This document shows positions 1 through 9,585 of a stretch of 64,000 nt of DNA, one piece after another. Origin of the DNA: Roseibacillus sp. (GTDB lineage Bacteria > Verrucomicrobiota > Verrucomicrobiia > Verrucomicrobiales > Akkermansiaceae); NCBI GenBank assembly GCA_028821775.1, contig JAPKFB010000022.1:1-64000 (forward strand). The letters are read 5' to 3'. A model generated the notes under the pieces. The model was not told the DNA's origin. It saw only the letters and a list, made by a program, of their open reading frames with translations, and searched no databases. Every line of letters starts with the position of its first letter. Position 1 is the first letter of the stretch. Position numbers and translations under genes: made by a program.

Positions 1-253
1 CCCACTCTACCGAGAGAGCGGCGCTCTCCGAAGCTGCGGTAGCAAATTCGGGTCGTTTCATGTTTGGGTGATTCTGAACGAGGCATGCCTAGCTGTTCTT
101 TCCGTGCCCGTCAAAGGCAGCTTTGTTGATTAAAAATCCGCCTTGATTAGAGGCTAAGGGATAACGGATCACATACCCTCCCATTCAGGTCCTTTCGCTA
201 GCTTGGGAGCCTTCTGTTTGACGACTCTCCAAGCATCTACTAACTAAAACAGC

Positions 254-775
254 ATGAATCAATCCGCTCGCCCCCTCCTCGTGGCCTTCTTCTCCCTCAC
301 CGCCCTCTCCCTCACCGCCCATGCCGGTGAATTCAAGGTAGCCGGGACCACCTTCACAGCTCCCAAGGAGTTCACTTCCGTCAAGCCCAAATCCGCCATG
401 CGGAAGGCTCAGTTTACGGTCGCCAAGCTAGCCGCGCAGGGAGAAATTGTCTTTTTCTACTTTGGACCGGGCGGAGCAGGCGGCGTCGATGCCAATGTGA
501 AACGCTGGCTCGGTCAGTTCGATGAACCCAAGGATAAGATCAATGCCAAGACCGAGAAGGGCAAAGCGGGAGAGGTTCCGGTCACCTTCGTCTCAGCGCA
601 GGGAACCTTCATGGGCGGCCCTCCCAACGACCCCATTCAGTTTCGTCACTGGGGCCTCCTGGGTGCCATCCTGGAGACCAAAGAGGGCGCTCTTTTCGCC
701 AAGTTCACTGGTCCAGAGCACACCGTGAAGGAATTCACGACCGCCTTCAAAAAGATGATTACGGACGCGAAGTGA
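254..775 (+). CDS. hypothetical secreted protein
   Basis: 173 aa ORF with N-terminal signal peptide ([25 protein letters not shown]). Confidence 0.75.
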   Translation: MNQSARPLLVAFFSLTALSLTAHAGEFKVAGTTFTAPKEFTSVKPKSAMRKAQFTVAKLAAQGEIVFFYFGPGGAGGVDANVKRWLGQFDEPKDKINAKTEKGKAGEVPVTFVSAQGTFMGGPPNDPIQFRHWGLLGAILETKEGALFAKFTGPEHTVKEFTTAFKKMITDAK

Positions 776-827
776 GCGCCTAACGCCACTCTTTCGGAGA
801 CCATCCCCCATCCATCCCGCCACTATC

Positions 828-1868
828 TTGAAGGCCGCCCTCTACACCGAGTTTCAAGGCCCGCTCACCATTCAGACGGTGCCTGACCCGACCCCGACCC
901 CGACCGGCACCGTCATTCGCGTTGCCGCGACCGGGATCTGCCGCAGTGACTGGCATGGCTGGATGGGTCACGATGCCGACATCGTACTCCCCCACGTTCC
1001 CGGCCACGAATTTGCGGGTGTGATCGAAGCGGTGGGGAGCGAAGTCACCAAGTGGCAACGGGGTGATCGCGTGACCGCTCCCTTTGTGTGCGGATGCGGA
1101 ATTTGCACGCTCTGCAAGGCTGGCGATCAACAGGTTTGCACCCGCCAATTTCAGCCCGGATTCACCGCCTGGGGATCATTCGCGGAATTTGTCATGCTCG
1201 AATACGCGGACGAAAACCTCGTCGCCCTCCCCGAGCATCTCGACTTCGTAACCGCCGCCAGTCTCGGCTGCCGCTTTGCAACCTCGTTTCGGGCGGTGGT
1301 CCACCAAGCTCGCGTGCAGGCAGGTGACTGGGTCGCCGTCCACGGCTGCGGCGGAGTTGGCCTTTCCGCCATCATGATCGCGAAAGCGCTTGGAGCCCGC
1401 ACCATCGCAATTGACATCGACCCCGCAAAGCTCGAGCGCGCCCTTCAACTTGGGGCAATCGCGAGCATTGACGCCTCCCGCGAGGGAGACCTTCCGGAGG
1501 CCGTGCGCGAGCTCACCTCTGGCGGAGCCAGAGTCTCCCTCGATGCCTTGGGCGCCACCGTCACGGCCTCAAATTCGATCAACTGTCTCGCCCCTCGAGG
1601 TCGGCACGTCCAAATCGGACTCATGACGGGCGATGCCGCACTCTCATCCGTTCCATTCGATAAAATCGTCGCCAAGGAACTGGAAATCTATGGAAGTCAC
1701 GGCATGCAGGCTCACCGCTATCCCGAACTCTTCGCCATGATATCCGATGGGCGCCTGGATCCGAGCAAACTGGTCGGTCACACCCTTACCCTCCAAGAGG
1801 CCCTGCCCGCCCTCACCTCCCAGGAGGCCTTTGCCGCACCGGGAATTACGGTCGTGGATCGAATTTAA
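828..1868 (+). CDS. zinc-dependent alcohol dehydrogenase (MDR family), TTG start
   Basis: [29 protein letters not shown] structural-zinc cysteines, [18 protein letters not shown] Rossmann motif. Confidence 0.92.
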   Translation: MKAALYTEFQGPLTIQTVPDPTPTPTGTVIRVAATGICRSDWHGWMGHDADIVLPHVPGHEFAGVIEAVGSEVTKWQRGDRVTAPFVCGCGICTLCKAGDQQVCTRQFQPGFTAWGSFAEFVMLEYADENLVALPEHLDFVTAASLGCRFATSFRAVVHQARVQAGDWVAVHGCGGVGLSAIMIAKALGARTIAIDIDPAKLERALQLGAIASIDASREGDLPEAVRELTSGGARVSLDALGATVTASNSINCLAPRGRHVQIGLMTGDAALSSVPFDKIVAKELEIYGSHGMQAHRYPELFAMISDGRLDPSKLVGHTLTLQEALPALTSQEAFAAPGITVVDRI

Positions 1869-1979
1869 CCTCTCTCAACACCTCCCGCAAAGATCTCAGA
1901 AATCACGCGCCTTGGTGGGTCCGCCATCCAACTGAGCGATCTCCACATGTCCTGAATGCTCCTGTTGACCCCAAGATCT

Positions 1980-3335
1980 TCAGGGGCCGCAGGTCCCCGG
2001 GGTGCGGGGATAGGGAATGACGTCCCGAATATTCTGAACTCCGGTCACCATCATGAGCACTCGCTCAAAACCCGCGCCAAACCCGGCATGGGGCACCGTT
2101 CCATAGCGTCGCAAGTCGAGATACCAACAGTAGACCTCTTCACTGAGTCCATCCTTTTTCATGTTGTCGGTGAGAACATCCAAGCGCTCCTCGCGTTGGC
2201 TCCCACCGACGATTTCACCGATCCCCGGCACGAGCACATCCATCGCCGCGACCGTTTTCTCATCGTCGTTTCGCCGCATGTAAAACGGCTTGATGGCCTC
2301 CGGATAGTCATAAACCGTGACCGGGGACTTGCAGTGCTCCTCGGTGAGATAACGCTCGTGCTCCGATTGCAGATTTTCGCCCCAGCCCACCGGATAATCA
2401 AAATCCTTCCCCGATCTCTCCAGAATCTCGACCGCCTCGCTGTAGCTCAGGCGCGCGAAGGGACGCTCAACAATAAACTTGAGGCGCTCCGCCAGTCCCT
2501 TGTCAACGAACTTGGCGAACAACCCGAAGTCGTCCTCGGGCCCATCCAGAATCGCCTTGGTGAGACTTTTCACAAACTCCTCCGCCAAATCCATGTCGCC
2601 CTCCAGATTGCAGAAGGCCATCTCAGGTTCAATCATCCAAAATTCCGCCGCGTGCCGCGCGGTATGTGAATTCTCCGCCCGGAAAGTCGGCCCAAAAGTG
2701 TAGATATTGGAAAGCGCACAAGCAAAGGTTTCCCCTTCCAGTTGACCGCTCACCGTAAGATGGGTGGTCTTGCCAAAAAACTCATCCTCAGCTTTGCCGG
2801 TACTGGCTTGCGTCTTCACCTGGAACATTTCGCCTGCGCCCTCGCAATCATTGGCCGTGATGATCGGGGTATGGACGTAAACAAACTCCCGCTCCTCGAA
2901 GAAGCGATGCACTGCGTGCGCCAGGCGACTCCGCGTCCGGAAAATGGCCCCAAAGAGATTCGTACGCGGGCGCAGGTGGGCGATTTCGCGAAGAAATTCG
3001 GGACCATGCCGCTTTTTCTGCAAGGGATACTCTTCCGGCGCGGTCCCCACGAGTTCCAACGAGGAAGCCTGCATTTCCCACTTCTGTCCCTTCCCCGGTG
3101 ATTCCACCAGGTTGCCCGTCGCCCGAATCGCGGCCCCGGTGGTCATCCCAAGCACTTGATCATACCCCTCGATGCCCACGTCCGCGATCACCTGGAGACT
3201 CCCGAGGCAAGACCCATCATTGATCTCCAGAAACGAAAACTCCTTGGAATCACGCCTCGTGCGCACCCATCCCTGCACAGTCACTCCCTCTGCTGCCTCT
3301 GACCCTCCCAGGACCTTCTTCACTGATCGCCGCAT
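1980..3335 (-). CDS. asnS: asparaginyl-tRNA synthetase
   Basis: 451 aa class II aaRS; OB-fold N-terminus [48 protein letters not shown]-terminal [30 protein letters not shown]. Confidence 0.97.
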   Translation of the reverse strand: MRRSVKKVLGGSEAAEGVTVQGWVRTRRDSKEFSFLEINDGSCLGSLQVIADVGIEGYDQVLGMTTGAAIRATGNLVESPGKGQKWEMQASSLELVGTAPEEYPLQKKRHGPEFLREIAHLRPRTNLFGAIFRTRSRLAHAVHRFFEEREFVYVHTPIITANDCEGAGEMFQVKTQASTGKAEDEFFGKTTHLTVSGQLEGETFACALSNIYTFGPTFRAENSHTARHAAEFWMIEPEMAFCNLEGDMDLAEEFVKSLTKAILDGPEDDFGLFAKFVDKGLAERLKFIVERPFARLSYSEAVEILERSGKDFDYPVGWGENLQSEHERYLTEEHCKSPVTVYDYPEAIKPFYMRRNDDEKTVAAMDVLVPGIGEIVGGSQREERLDVLTDNMKKDGLSEEVYCWYLDLRRYGTVPHAGFGAGFERVLMMVTGVQNIRDVIPYPRTPGTCGP

Positions 3336-3398
3336 GACTACTCATGCCGAACTATCCCCCCCTCTGCAAACGAAGAATTGTCGCAAGGTGACAACTCC

Positions 3399-4127
3399 CT
3401 ACCGCAGGCCACCTGGCTTGACCGCCTTGGGCTTGTCAAACTCCAGATAGGTCAGTCCCACAACCTTGTTCCCGATGGGGTCGACCGTATCTACCCGCAT
3501 CCGGCGCAGGGTGTAGGCATTGCCAACCTTCATGATATCGAGCACCTGGAAGCGCTTGAGCGGAAGTCCTTCCGCGTTGTAACCCACCACCTTCATGAGT
3601 GCCTGGGACTTTTTGTGCACCCAGACCCGCACTTGGGCATAGCGCCCCTTCCCATTCGGATTGGCAAGTTGCACCACCCTGCATTGCTGGCCTTTGATCT
3701 TGTCCAGTTCGGGGTCTACCGTCCCATTCGGCCAGTAAAGAAAACGCATCGAAAGGTCTTCGTAGGAAAGATCCGACCCTTCGATGGATTGCCCCAATTT
3801 CGCATCCGGAAAACGCACCGATTCGCCACTTGCTCCAACTTCCAGGAGTCGATAGCTGTCTTGCTGCAGGTGCATGTGGAAACGCACCTCCTTGTCCGTC
3901 CCCGGCTGCTTGTAGGTGAGCTGAATATTCTCTCCTCGAAGAAAAAGGCCCACCGGAAACTTCCGCTCGTTCTTCCTGATAAAGCCCTTGAGATCCTGCT
4001 GCTGCAGAGTCGCCACAAATCGCGCCGTCTTCAGCAAGTCATCGGCGCTCGGTTCCGCTTGAGCAAGACTCGTCGACGGGGCCGCCACCACCAAGATGGC
4101 CCTGAGAAGGAAGGAGGGGACTTTCAT
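3399..4127 (-). CDS. outer membrane lipoprotein-sorting protein-like (LolA/LolB-type fold)
   Basis: 242 aa with signal peptide; FLYWPNGTVDPELDKIKGQQCRVVQLANP...YAQVRVWVHKKSQALMKVVGYNAEG pattern. Confidence 0.65.
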   Translation of the reverse strand: MKVPSFLLRAILVVAAPSTSLAQAEPSADDLLKTARFVATLQQQDLKGFIRKNERKFPVGLFLRGENIQLTYKQPGTDKEVRFHMHLQQDSYRLLEVGASGESVRFPDAKLGQSIEGSDLSYEDLSMRFLYWPNGTVDPELDKIKGQQCRVVQLANPNGKGRYAQVRVWVHKKSQALMKVVGYNAEGLPLKRFQVLDIMKVGNAYTLRRMRVDTVDPIGNKVVGLTYLEFDKPKAVKPGGLR

Positions 4128-4210
4128 GCTGGAAATCTAGCAGTTCGCAAGGTGAGACGTCAAGCGCAGGCTCAATATTCAACCTGTCACCTGTTGATAG
4201 TTGGGGAATA

Positions 4211-4250
4211 CCCGCGGAAAACCGAAAAAGAATTGGGAGCACCCGCGGAA
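4211..4250. repeat. two CCCGCGGAA direct repeats about 31 bp apart
   Basis: cccgcggaa at 4211-4219 and 4242-4250, each containing the palindrome CCGCGG. Confidence 0.5.
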
Positions 4251-4254
4251 TTTT

Positions 4255-4263
4255 TGTGAATAA
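4255..4263 (-). promoter_or_regulatory. DnaA-box match (TGTGAATAA = TTATTCACA on minus strand)
   Basis: Exact match to TTATNCACA upstream of the HTH/nuclease-like gene. Confidence 0.35.
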
Positions 4264-4378
4264 GCCCCACCTTGTTCACGATTCACCGATTTTTTTTCGA
4301 ATCGACTACATTGCGGCTTGCGAGTCACTCCCCGCAAAGACTTGGATACCAACCAACGCACTTCGTTCAATCGCTACC

Positions 4379-5365
4379 ATGAGTCTTCGCAAACAGCTGG
4401 CTGATATCCTGCCCGACATCCTTCCGGCCAGCCCGAAGGAAGCAACCAAGGGAACGGAATTGATTCGTCTCGTTCGCTTGCGCTTGCAAGGGGATTACTC
4501 GGACGCCTCCTTGCGTTATCACTTCTCGATCATGTCCTGCGACCCGGCTTCGCCCATCGCGAAGGTGGAAAAGGGCCAGGGCTACTATCGACGTGCCGCT
4601 CCGGTCCCAGCACTGGCCGGGGCGCAGGACTTGCTTTCCATGACCCAGGGTCATCTTGACGACTTTGCCGGCGACCAGAGCGCGGTGAATCACGCCCTCC
4701 AGCGGGTGCGGAAGTTCCGTGCGGCGGCCACCCGCTACTGCGAAATCAATGGGCGCTTCCCCTATCTTTTCCAGGACGCGCTTGCCAAGGACTCTCCCTT
4801 CGGGAATTTGTGGAAATTTCCCGACATGGTCATGGTGGACTGGGAGAGCGGGGAACCTGCGGACCAAGGTCTCTCCCTGGACCACGAAATCTTGGCCATG
4901 AAACGCAGCCTCGGACTCCCGCCCTATCGGCTGCAATCGGTGACCCTCCGACTCGTGCCCAACCACCAACTCTACCGCGAAGAGTTCTTTCAGGCTCTCA
5001 GTGTTTCAGCGTGGTGTCAGGGCGGAGAATTGTTCTACGCCGGCCCCATCGAGGACGAGGCCCTCTCCGACGCCCTGCGCCATCTCAGCAACCAATTCGG
5101 CATCGGGGTGACCACCTTTGGAATGACGGCGGAAGTTCTCGATGATCTCCCTGGGCCCGAGCACATCCTTACCGCTCAACCGCGCGAGACCGAGGCTCTC
5201 ATGGAGCGCTTCGACATTCGCCGCCTTTCCAGTCCTCGCTTGCGTGATCATATCGATTGGGCGGCTTTGGCTGCCGTCCGCGAGGACGGGGAAGTCCGTC
5301 GTCTCTTTGGCTGGGTCGGCGAATGTGTCGAAACCGAGCAGGCTCGCCCCTTCCAATCAAGGTAG
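4379..5365 (+). CDS. HTH (HARE-like) + degenerate PD-(D/E)xK nuclease-like protein, COG2958/HrgA-like
   Basis: N-terminal winged-helix-like region; KFPDMVMVDWE; SVTLRLVPNHQLYREEFFQALSVSAWCQGGELFYAG...LRHLSNQFGIGV resembles the (ELK)...LREAFFQAVSNSSWA...FGIGI block of COG2958 proteins. Start set at ATG 4379 rather than ORF start 4256. Confidence 0.6.
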   Translation: MSLRKQLADILPDILPASPKEATKGTELIRLVRLRLQGDYSDASLRYHFSIMSCDPASPIAKVEKGQGYYRRAAPVPALAGAQDLLSMTQGHLDDFAGDQSAVNHALQRVRKFRAAATRYCEINGRFPYLFQDALAKDSPFGNLWKFPDMVMVDWESGEPADQGLSLDHEILAMKRSLGLPPYRLQSVTLRLVPNHQLYREEFFQALSVSAWCQGGELFYAGPIEDEALSDALRHLSNQFGIGVTTFGMTAEVLDDLPGPEHILTAQPRETEALMERFDIRRLSSPRLRDHIDWAALAAVREDGEVRRLFGWVGECVETEQARPFQSR

Positions 5366-5483
5366 GTCATTCTCACCAGCCACCCCCCTACTGGAACTCC
5401 AACCCTTGGCGAGCCCCCGCAGGGAGCGTCGCTTTGCTTTCGTGCGGACCCCACAACCCCTTCACTCTCCAGCAGACAGCGAT

Positions 5484-5876
5484 ATGCCCTACCCCATCAC
5501 CAGAGAGGAAATTTCCAAAACGGAAGCGATGACGGGCTACATCTTTCCCCAGGGCGTCAAAGAGCGAATGGTGAGGGACAACGGCGGCGAAATTTCGGTC
5601 GCTGGCGACGGATGGCAACTGGTTCCCTTCCTCGACACCACCGACGAAGAACGGGTGGCTCACACAAGTAACGACATTGTCAGGGAAACATCTTCCAAAC
5701 GGAGCTCGGGGGGCTTCCCGCATGCAGGGTTCGTCATCGCGCATAATAATGGAGGTGACTGCCTCCTCGTGGTTCCAGATCCCGAAGGATCGAAGACCTT
5801 GGGGGACACCATCTACTTCTGGGATCATGAGACGCGACGCTACGAACCCGTGGCCGATTCCCTCGACTCGATCTGA
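5484..5876 (+). CDS. SMI1/KNR4 (SUKH)-like protein
   Basis: MPYPITREEISKTEAMTGYIFPQGVKERMVRDNGGEIS...FVIAHNNGGDCLLVVPDPEGS...IYFWDHETRRYEPVADS is a SUKH-type layout. Confidence 0.7.
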   Translation: MPYPITREEISKTEAMTGYIFPQGVKERMVRDNGGEISVAGDGWQLVPFLDTTDEERVAHTSNDIVRETSSKRSSGGFPHAGFVIAHNNGGDCLLVVPDPEGSKTLGDTIYFWDHETRRYEPVADSLDSI

Positions 5877-5925
5877 CCAAGCGCCGACCGTCTCCGCAAG
5901 GAGCGGGATGAATGTGGAGGCCATC

Positions 5926-6681
5926 CTACATCGTCATTCCACCATCGATGGCAATCACCTGACCGGTGATATACCGCGCGTCCGGACTCGCAAGAAAAAG
6001 CGCCAGGTTGGCAATCTCATCGGCATTCCCCATCTCCTTGAGGGGAATGATCTTGAGAACCTCCTCCTGGCGCTTCTCACCCAACACTTCTGTCATGGTG
6101 GTGCGAATGAATCCCGGAGCGATTGCATTGCAGGTCACTTTGCGTCCTGCCAACTCGCGTGCAACCGATTTGGTAAACCCGATCAGTCCCGCCTTCGAGG
6201 CCGCGTAGTTTGCCTGTCCCGCATTGCCAATCATGCCGATCACGGAACTCATGTTGATGATGCGGGGATCATCCGCCTTCATGAGATTACGCTGAAAGGC
6301 CTTCACGGTATTAAAGGCCCCCTTGAGATTGGTATCGAGCACCGCATCCCAGTCCTCAGGCTTCATGCGAAGGAGCAGACCATCGCGGGTAATGCCAGCG
6401 TTGTTCACAAGGATATTCACACCTCCGAAATCCGCCACGATCTGCTTGCCCACTTCCTGCACCGCATCAAAGTCCGCCACGTCCACCGCATAGGCGCGCG
6501 CGGCGTCTGGATGCGCTTCGTTGATGGCGGCCGCAGACTTTCCACAACTTTGCTCATTCCTGCTCAGCACTGCGACCTTTGCCCCTTCTGAGGCGAAGGC
6601 TTCCGCCACCGCTTTTCCAATTCCCCGGCCAGCACCGGTCACCACCACGATCTTGTCCTTGAAGCGATCCATGCGCGTCAT
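5926..6681 (-). CDS. fabG: 3-oxoacyl-ACP reductase
   Basis: SDR: VVVTGAGRGIGKAVAEAFA, NNAGITRDGLLLRMK, YAASKAGLIGFTKSVARELAGRKVTCNAIAPGFI; start at ATG 6681 or 6672. Confidence 0.95.
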   Translation of the reverse strand: MTRMDRFKDKIVVVTGAGRGIGKAVAEAFASEGAKVAVLSRNEQSCGKSAAAINEAHPDAARAYAVDVADFDAVQEVGKQIVADFGGVNILVNNAGITRDGLLLRMKPEDWDAVLDTNLKGAFNTVKAFQRNLMKADDPRIINMSSVIGMIGNAGQANYAASKAGLIGFTKSVARELAGRKVTCNAIAPGFIRTTMTEVLGEKRQEEVLKIIPLKEMGNADEIANLALFLASPDARYITGQVIAIDGGMTM

Positions 6682-6734
6682 TTGCGACGAAATCCACAAT
6701 TGAGAAAGGCTAAATCTTCCACGGACAGGAATTA

Positions 6735-6759
6735 GAATTTCGAGCCGGGAATTTCGAGC
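6735..6759. repeat. two GAATTTCGAGC direct repeats with 14 bp period upstream of fabG
   Basis: gaatttcgagc at 6735-6745 and 6749-6759; a shorter GAATTTCG at 6842-6849. Confidence 0.5.
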
Positions 6760-6902
6760 TATCTTGAGGCCGGGATCGAGGGCCCTTCCTCTCGCACCGC
6801 TCTCACCGAGACCACGCGCGGTTTGCCCCGAATGCAAACTGGAATTTCGCACCACCAAGCGAGTCCTAGGCCCCCCTTCGGGCTCAATCTCTTTGGAGCA
6901 CC

Positions 6903-7922
6903 CTATCCCCCGAATGCCTTCAGGAAACTTACTTCGATCGCTAGTCCTTCCGGGACGTTGGTATTGAGCAAATCCCGCAACTCCTGGAGAGTATCGATCC
7001 GCTTGAGCAAGGCATTGAGGTCCTGGCTCTCCGCGAACTTGGCGGTTTCCTCCACGTGTTGCGCAAACCCTAACTCGGACACTCCGACTTTCTGACGAAT
7101 CGCGTCACCCAGCCAAGAGATGAGCCAATCCACCAGCGCGGACCGCACCGCGAGATACTCCGAGGCTGACTTCGCCTCGTAAAACTTCTCGCGTTCATCC
7201 AGCCAATCACCCTCCGTGGCTTGCTTGTAGGTATCTCTCTCCGCCTTCTGCGCCACATCGTTTGCCGACTTGATGGCTGATTTTCTTGCTGCGAGTAGTG
7301 ACTCGAAACTGGCCTTGAGAAGCAGGGCACGGTGGGCGGATGGTTTCTGCGTCCCCTGCGCTAGGATCCCCGCGAAAGCCTTGCGCTCGTCTTCCGCCAG
7401 CACTTCGTAGCGCTCGGTTGGCTGCAGTACGATATTCACACAGCGGGAGCGAATGGTGGGCAGAAGAATCTCCGCGTGCGCGGTGAGCAAGAGCAGGAGA
7501 CACCTTGGGGGGGGCTCTTCCAGGGTTTTGAGAAAAGCGTTGGCCGGTTCGTCGAACATGCGGTCCGCATCCACGATGACCCCAACCTTCCAGATTTCTC
7601 GGGGAGCTGCGAGATAGATGCTGCGCTCCAGTTCGCGAATCTGATCAATCAAAATGCGGCGCGACTTTGATCGAGGCCGCACAATACGGACAAACTCTCC
7701 TTGCAGCGAGTCGAGATTGGGGGGAGCCGGTCCCTCTTCGGGCTCGCCAAACAAATCGCTTCCCCCGTCATCGGCGGGCGGATTGACCATCTTGATCACC
7801 TGGGCAGCCAATTCCCGCTTTCCGCTCCCGGCGGCTCCCGAAATCAAGAAGGCATGGGCCAAACGCTCCCGTTGGTGCGCTCCCTCCATCAGTTCAAGTG
7901 CCCGTGCTGCGGTAACTGCCAT
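6903..7922 (-). CDS. holB: DNA polymerase III subunit delta'
   Basis: MEGAHQRERLAHAFLISGAAGSGKRELAAQVI Walker A; VIVDADRMFDEPANAFLKTLEEPPPRCLLLLLTAHAEILLPTIRSRC. ORF track start (8648) overextends; MAVTAARALELM at 7922 preferred. Confidence 0.88.
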   Translation of the reverse strand: MAVTAARALELMEGAHQRERLAHAFLISGAAGSGKRELAAQVIKMVNPPADDGGSDLFGEPEEGPAPPNLDSLQGEFVRIVRPRSKSRRILIDQIRELERSIYLAAPREIWKVGVIVDADRMFDEPANAFLKTLEEPPPRCLLLLLTAHAEILLPTIRSRCVNIVLQPTERYEVLAEDERKAFAGILAQGTQKPSAHRALLLKASFESLLAARKSAIKSANDVAQKAERDTYKQATEGDWLDEREKFYEAKSASEYLAVRSALVDWLISWLGDAIRQKVGVSELGFAQHVEETAKFAESQDLNALLKRIDTLQELRDLLNTNVPEGLAIEVSFLKAFGG

Positions 7923-8027
7923 CGCTCTAATCCAACGAATCCGCCGCCGTGCTGCAATCAAAACCGCTCTGAAATTCTCTCCATTTCGAGCTTTTGGTTT
8001 CCCCTTCGGCCCGCCAGCCTCCCGCCC

Positions 8028-8483
8028 GTGAGCGACCAGGAATCCATCAGCTTTTCCACCCGGGAAGATCAATCGTCCATCGACGAAACTGCAGCCTTCT
8101 GCCCGAAATTCGACGCGGATGGGCTCATCCCCGCCCTCGCCCTCGATGCCGCCACCAAGGAACCCCTCATGCTCGCCTGGATGAATGAGGAATCCCTCAA
8201 ACAGACACTCCGGATTGGCGAAGCCGTTTACTATTCCCGTAGTAGGCAAAAACTCTGGCGCAAGGGCGCCACTTCGGGACATACCCAGAAAGTGAAGGAG
8301 ATTCGCACCGACTGCGATCAAGACGTTCTCCTCATGTATGTCGATCAACAGGGAGCGGGCGCCTGCCACACCGGCCGTCGTTCCTGCTTCTACCGCAAAA
8401 TCGTTCCGGGGGACCCCAGCGCCCTCGACTTCGGGAAGGACGAGCGGACCTTTGACCCCAAGGAAGTTTACGGCGAACAGTAA
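8028..8483 (+). CDS. hisI: phosphoribosyl-AMP cyclohydrolase, GTG start
   Basis: LMLAWMNEESLKQTLRIGEAVYYSRSRQKLWRKGATSGHTQKVKEIRTDCDQDVLLMYVDQQGAGACHTGRRSCFYR. Confidence 0.95.
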   Translation: MSDQESISFSTREDQSSIDETAAFCPKFDADGLIPALALDAATKEPLMLAWMNEESLKQTLRIGEAVYYSRSRQKLWRKGATSGHTQKVKEIRTDCDQDVLLMYVDQQGAGACHTGRRSCFYRKIVPGDPSALDFGKDERTFDPKEVYGEQ

Positions 8484-9066
8484 AACCTGGCCCGCTGGCA
8501 GACTGGGAGCACTGCTAAACGGACTCCCAGGGCGCCCCCCCTGGCACCGGCAAGCCCGCGGAGGGCCCCAGCGCTCGCTCCCGCAAACTCCTCCCACTCG
8601 AATCCAGGACCTGCCTCCGACTCTTCCCCGGAACCCTTTTCGGTCCATTTCCGCGACAAGAAGGGCGGATCGCGCTAGAAGATTTTTGCGACCATCCCCA
8701 AGAAGAAAAACCTCACCTTCAAGAAGGCTCCAGTCTCCGATCCCCTCTCATCCTTTCGGTATGCACGGAGTCTCGATCTGAATGCCCGCGAAGAAATCGT
8801 GCTCGTCATCCATCTCTTCACCTCCCCTCACCTCGCCCACATACAAGTTCGCGAGCGCGTAGCCCACCGGGGCCTCAAGTGAGAACTCGCTTCAATCGAT
8901 CCCGCGGGAACCACCAGGCCGGAGGATCGATCGCTATTCCCAACCGCGCAGGACATCTCCCGCGCGATTCTACCCTCCGGCTCTCCAGACCTTCAAATAT
9001 AGCTGAAACTACTGCAAAACTAAGCGTCTAGTCTTCGCTGTCAGGATAGATTTTCGGTTAAGGCCT

Positions 9067-9395
9067 ATGAACCCTATTACCATAACTGCTGCCCTCATCA
9101 CCCTGCTCAGTCCCTTCGCCTTTGCAGACCGCTGCGAAACTCTCGCGGGATATCGCGACCTCCTCATCCTGAAGAAGCGGGAGGCTGCCCTTGCCCTCTT
9201 CGTGACGGACACTCCCATTGTGCAATACCAAAAAACTGGGAAGCGCCCGGTGCAACTCCAACTCGGCAAGACCCGCCGCACCGAGTCGTAGTGCAACTAT
9301 GCCTACCACCCACGGGTGGAGAACCCCCTTCCTCCAATCAGCCTCTCGCGCTCGCCGGACCTGCCACCGTCAAACTCGTCACCGGTGGCGTGTGA
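9067..9395 (+). pseudogene. putative decayed secreted-protein gene
   Basis: 74 aa ORF with signal peptide ends at TAG (9289-9291). The same frame continues as CNYAYHPRVENPLPPIS, then a one-base shift gives LALAGPATVKLVTGGV*. Confidence 0.4.
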
Positions 9396-9585
9396 GCTTT
9401 GCGAGTCGTGAAGACTAGGTAAGTCCCCTCTCATCTGAGAGTGAAGAATTATTCAGAGGTCTCGGTGCAACCGAAGCCCCTTTTTGGTAGAGCCCCGCTC
9501 TAACATCTTTAATGATAGGTGAAATTGAAGCCGCCCCGCAAATTCTACGCTTCAATTCTCCGCCCCCAGAGAGTGAACTCCCTCT

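Noticed and set aside
1-60. Hairpin-like GAGAGC-GGC-GCTCTC at the left edge, considered as a tRNA end or terminator
   Set aside because: No consistent cloverleaf or T-loop consensus, and the context is cut by the window edge
7923-8648. N-terminal extension of the holB ORF (to 8648)
   Set aside because: Overlaps hisI in antisense; HolB homology begins at MAVTAARALELMEGAHQRERLAHAF (7922)
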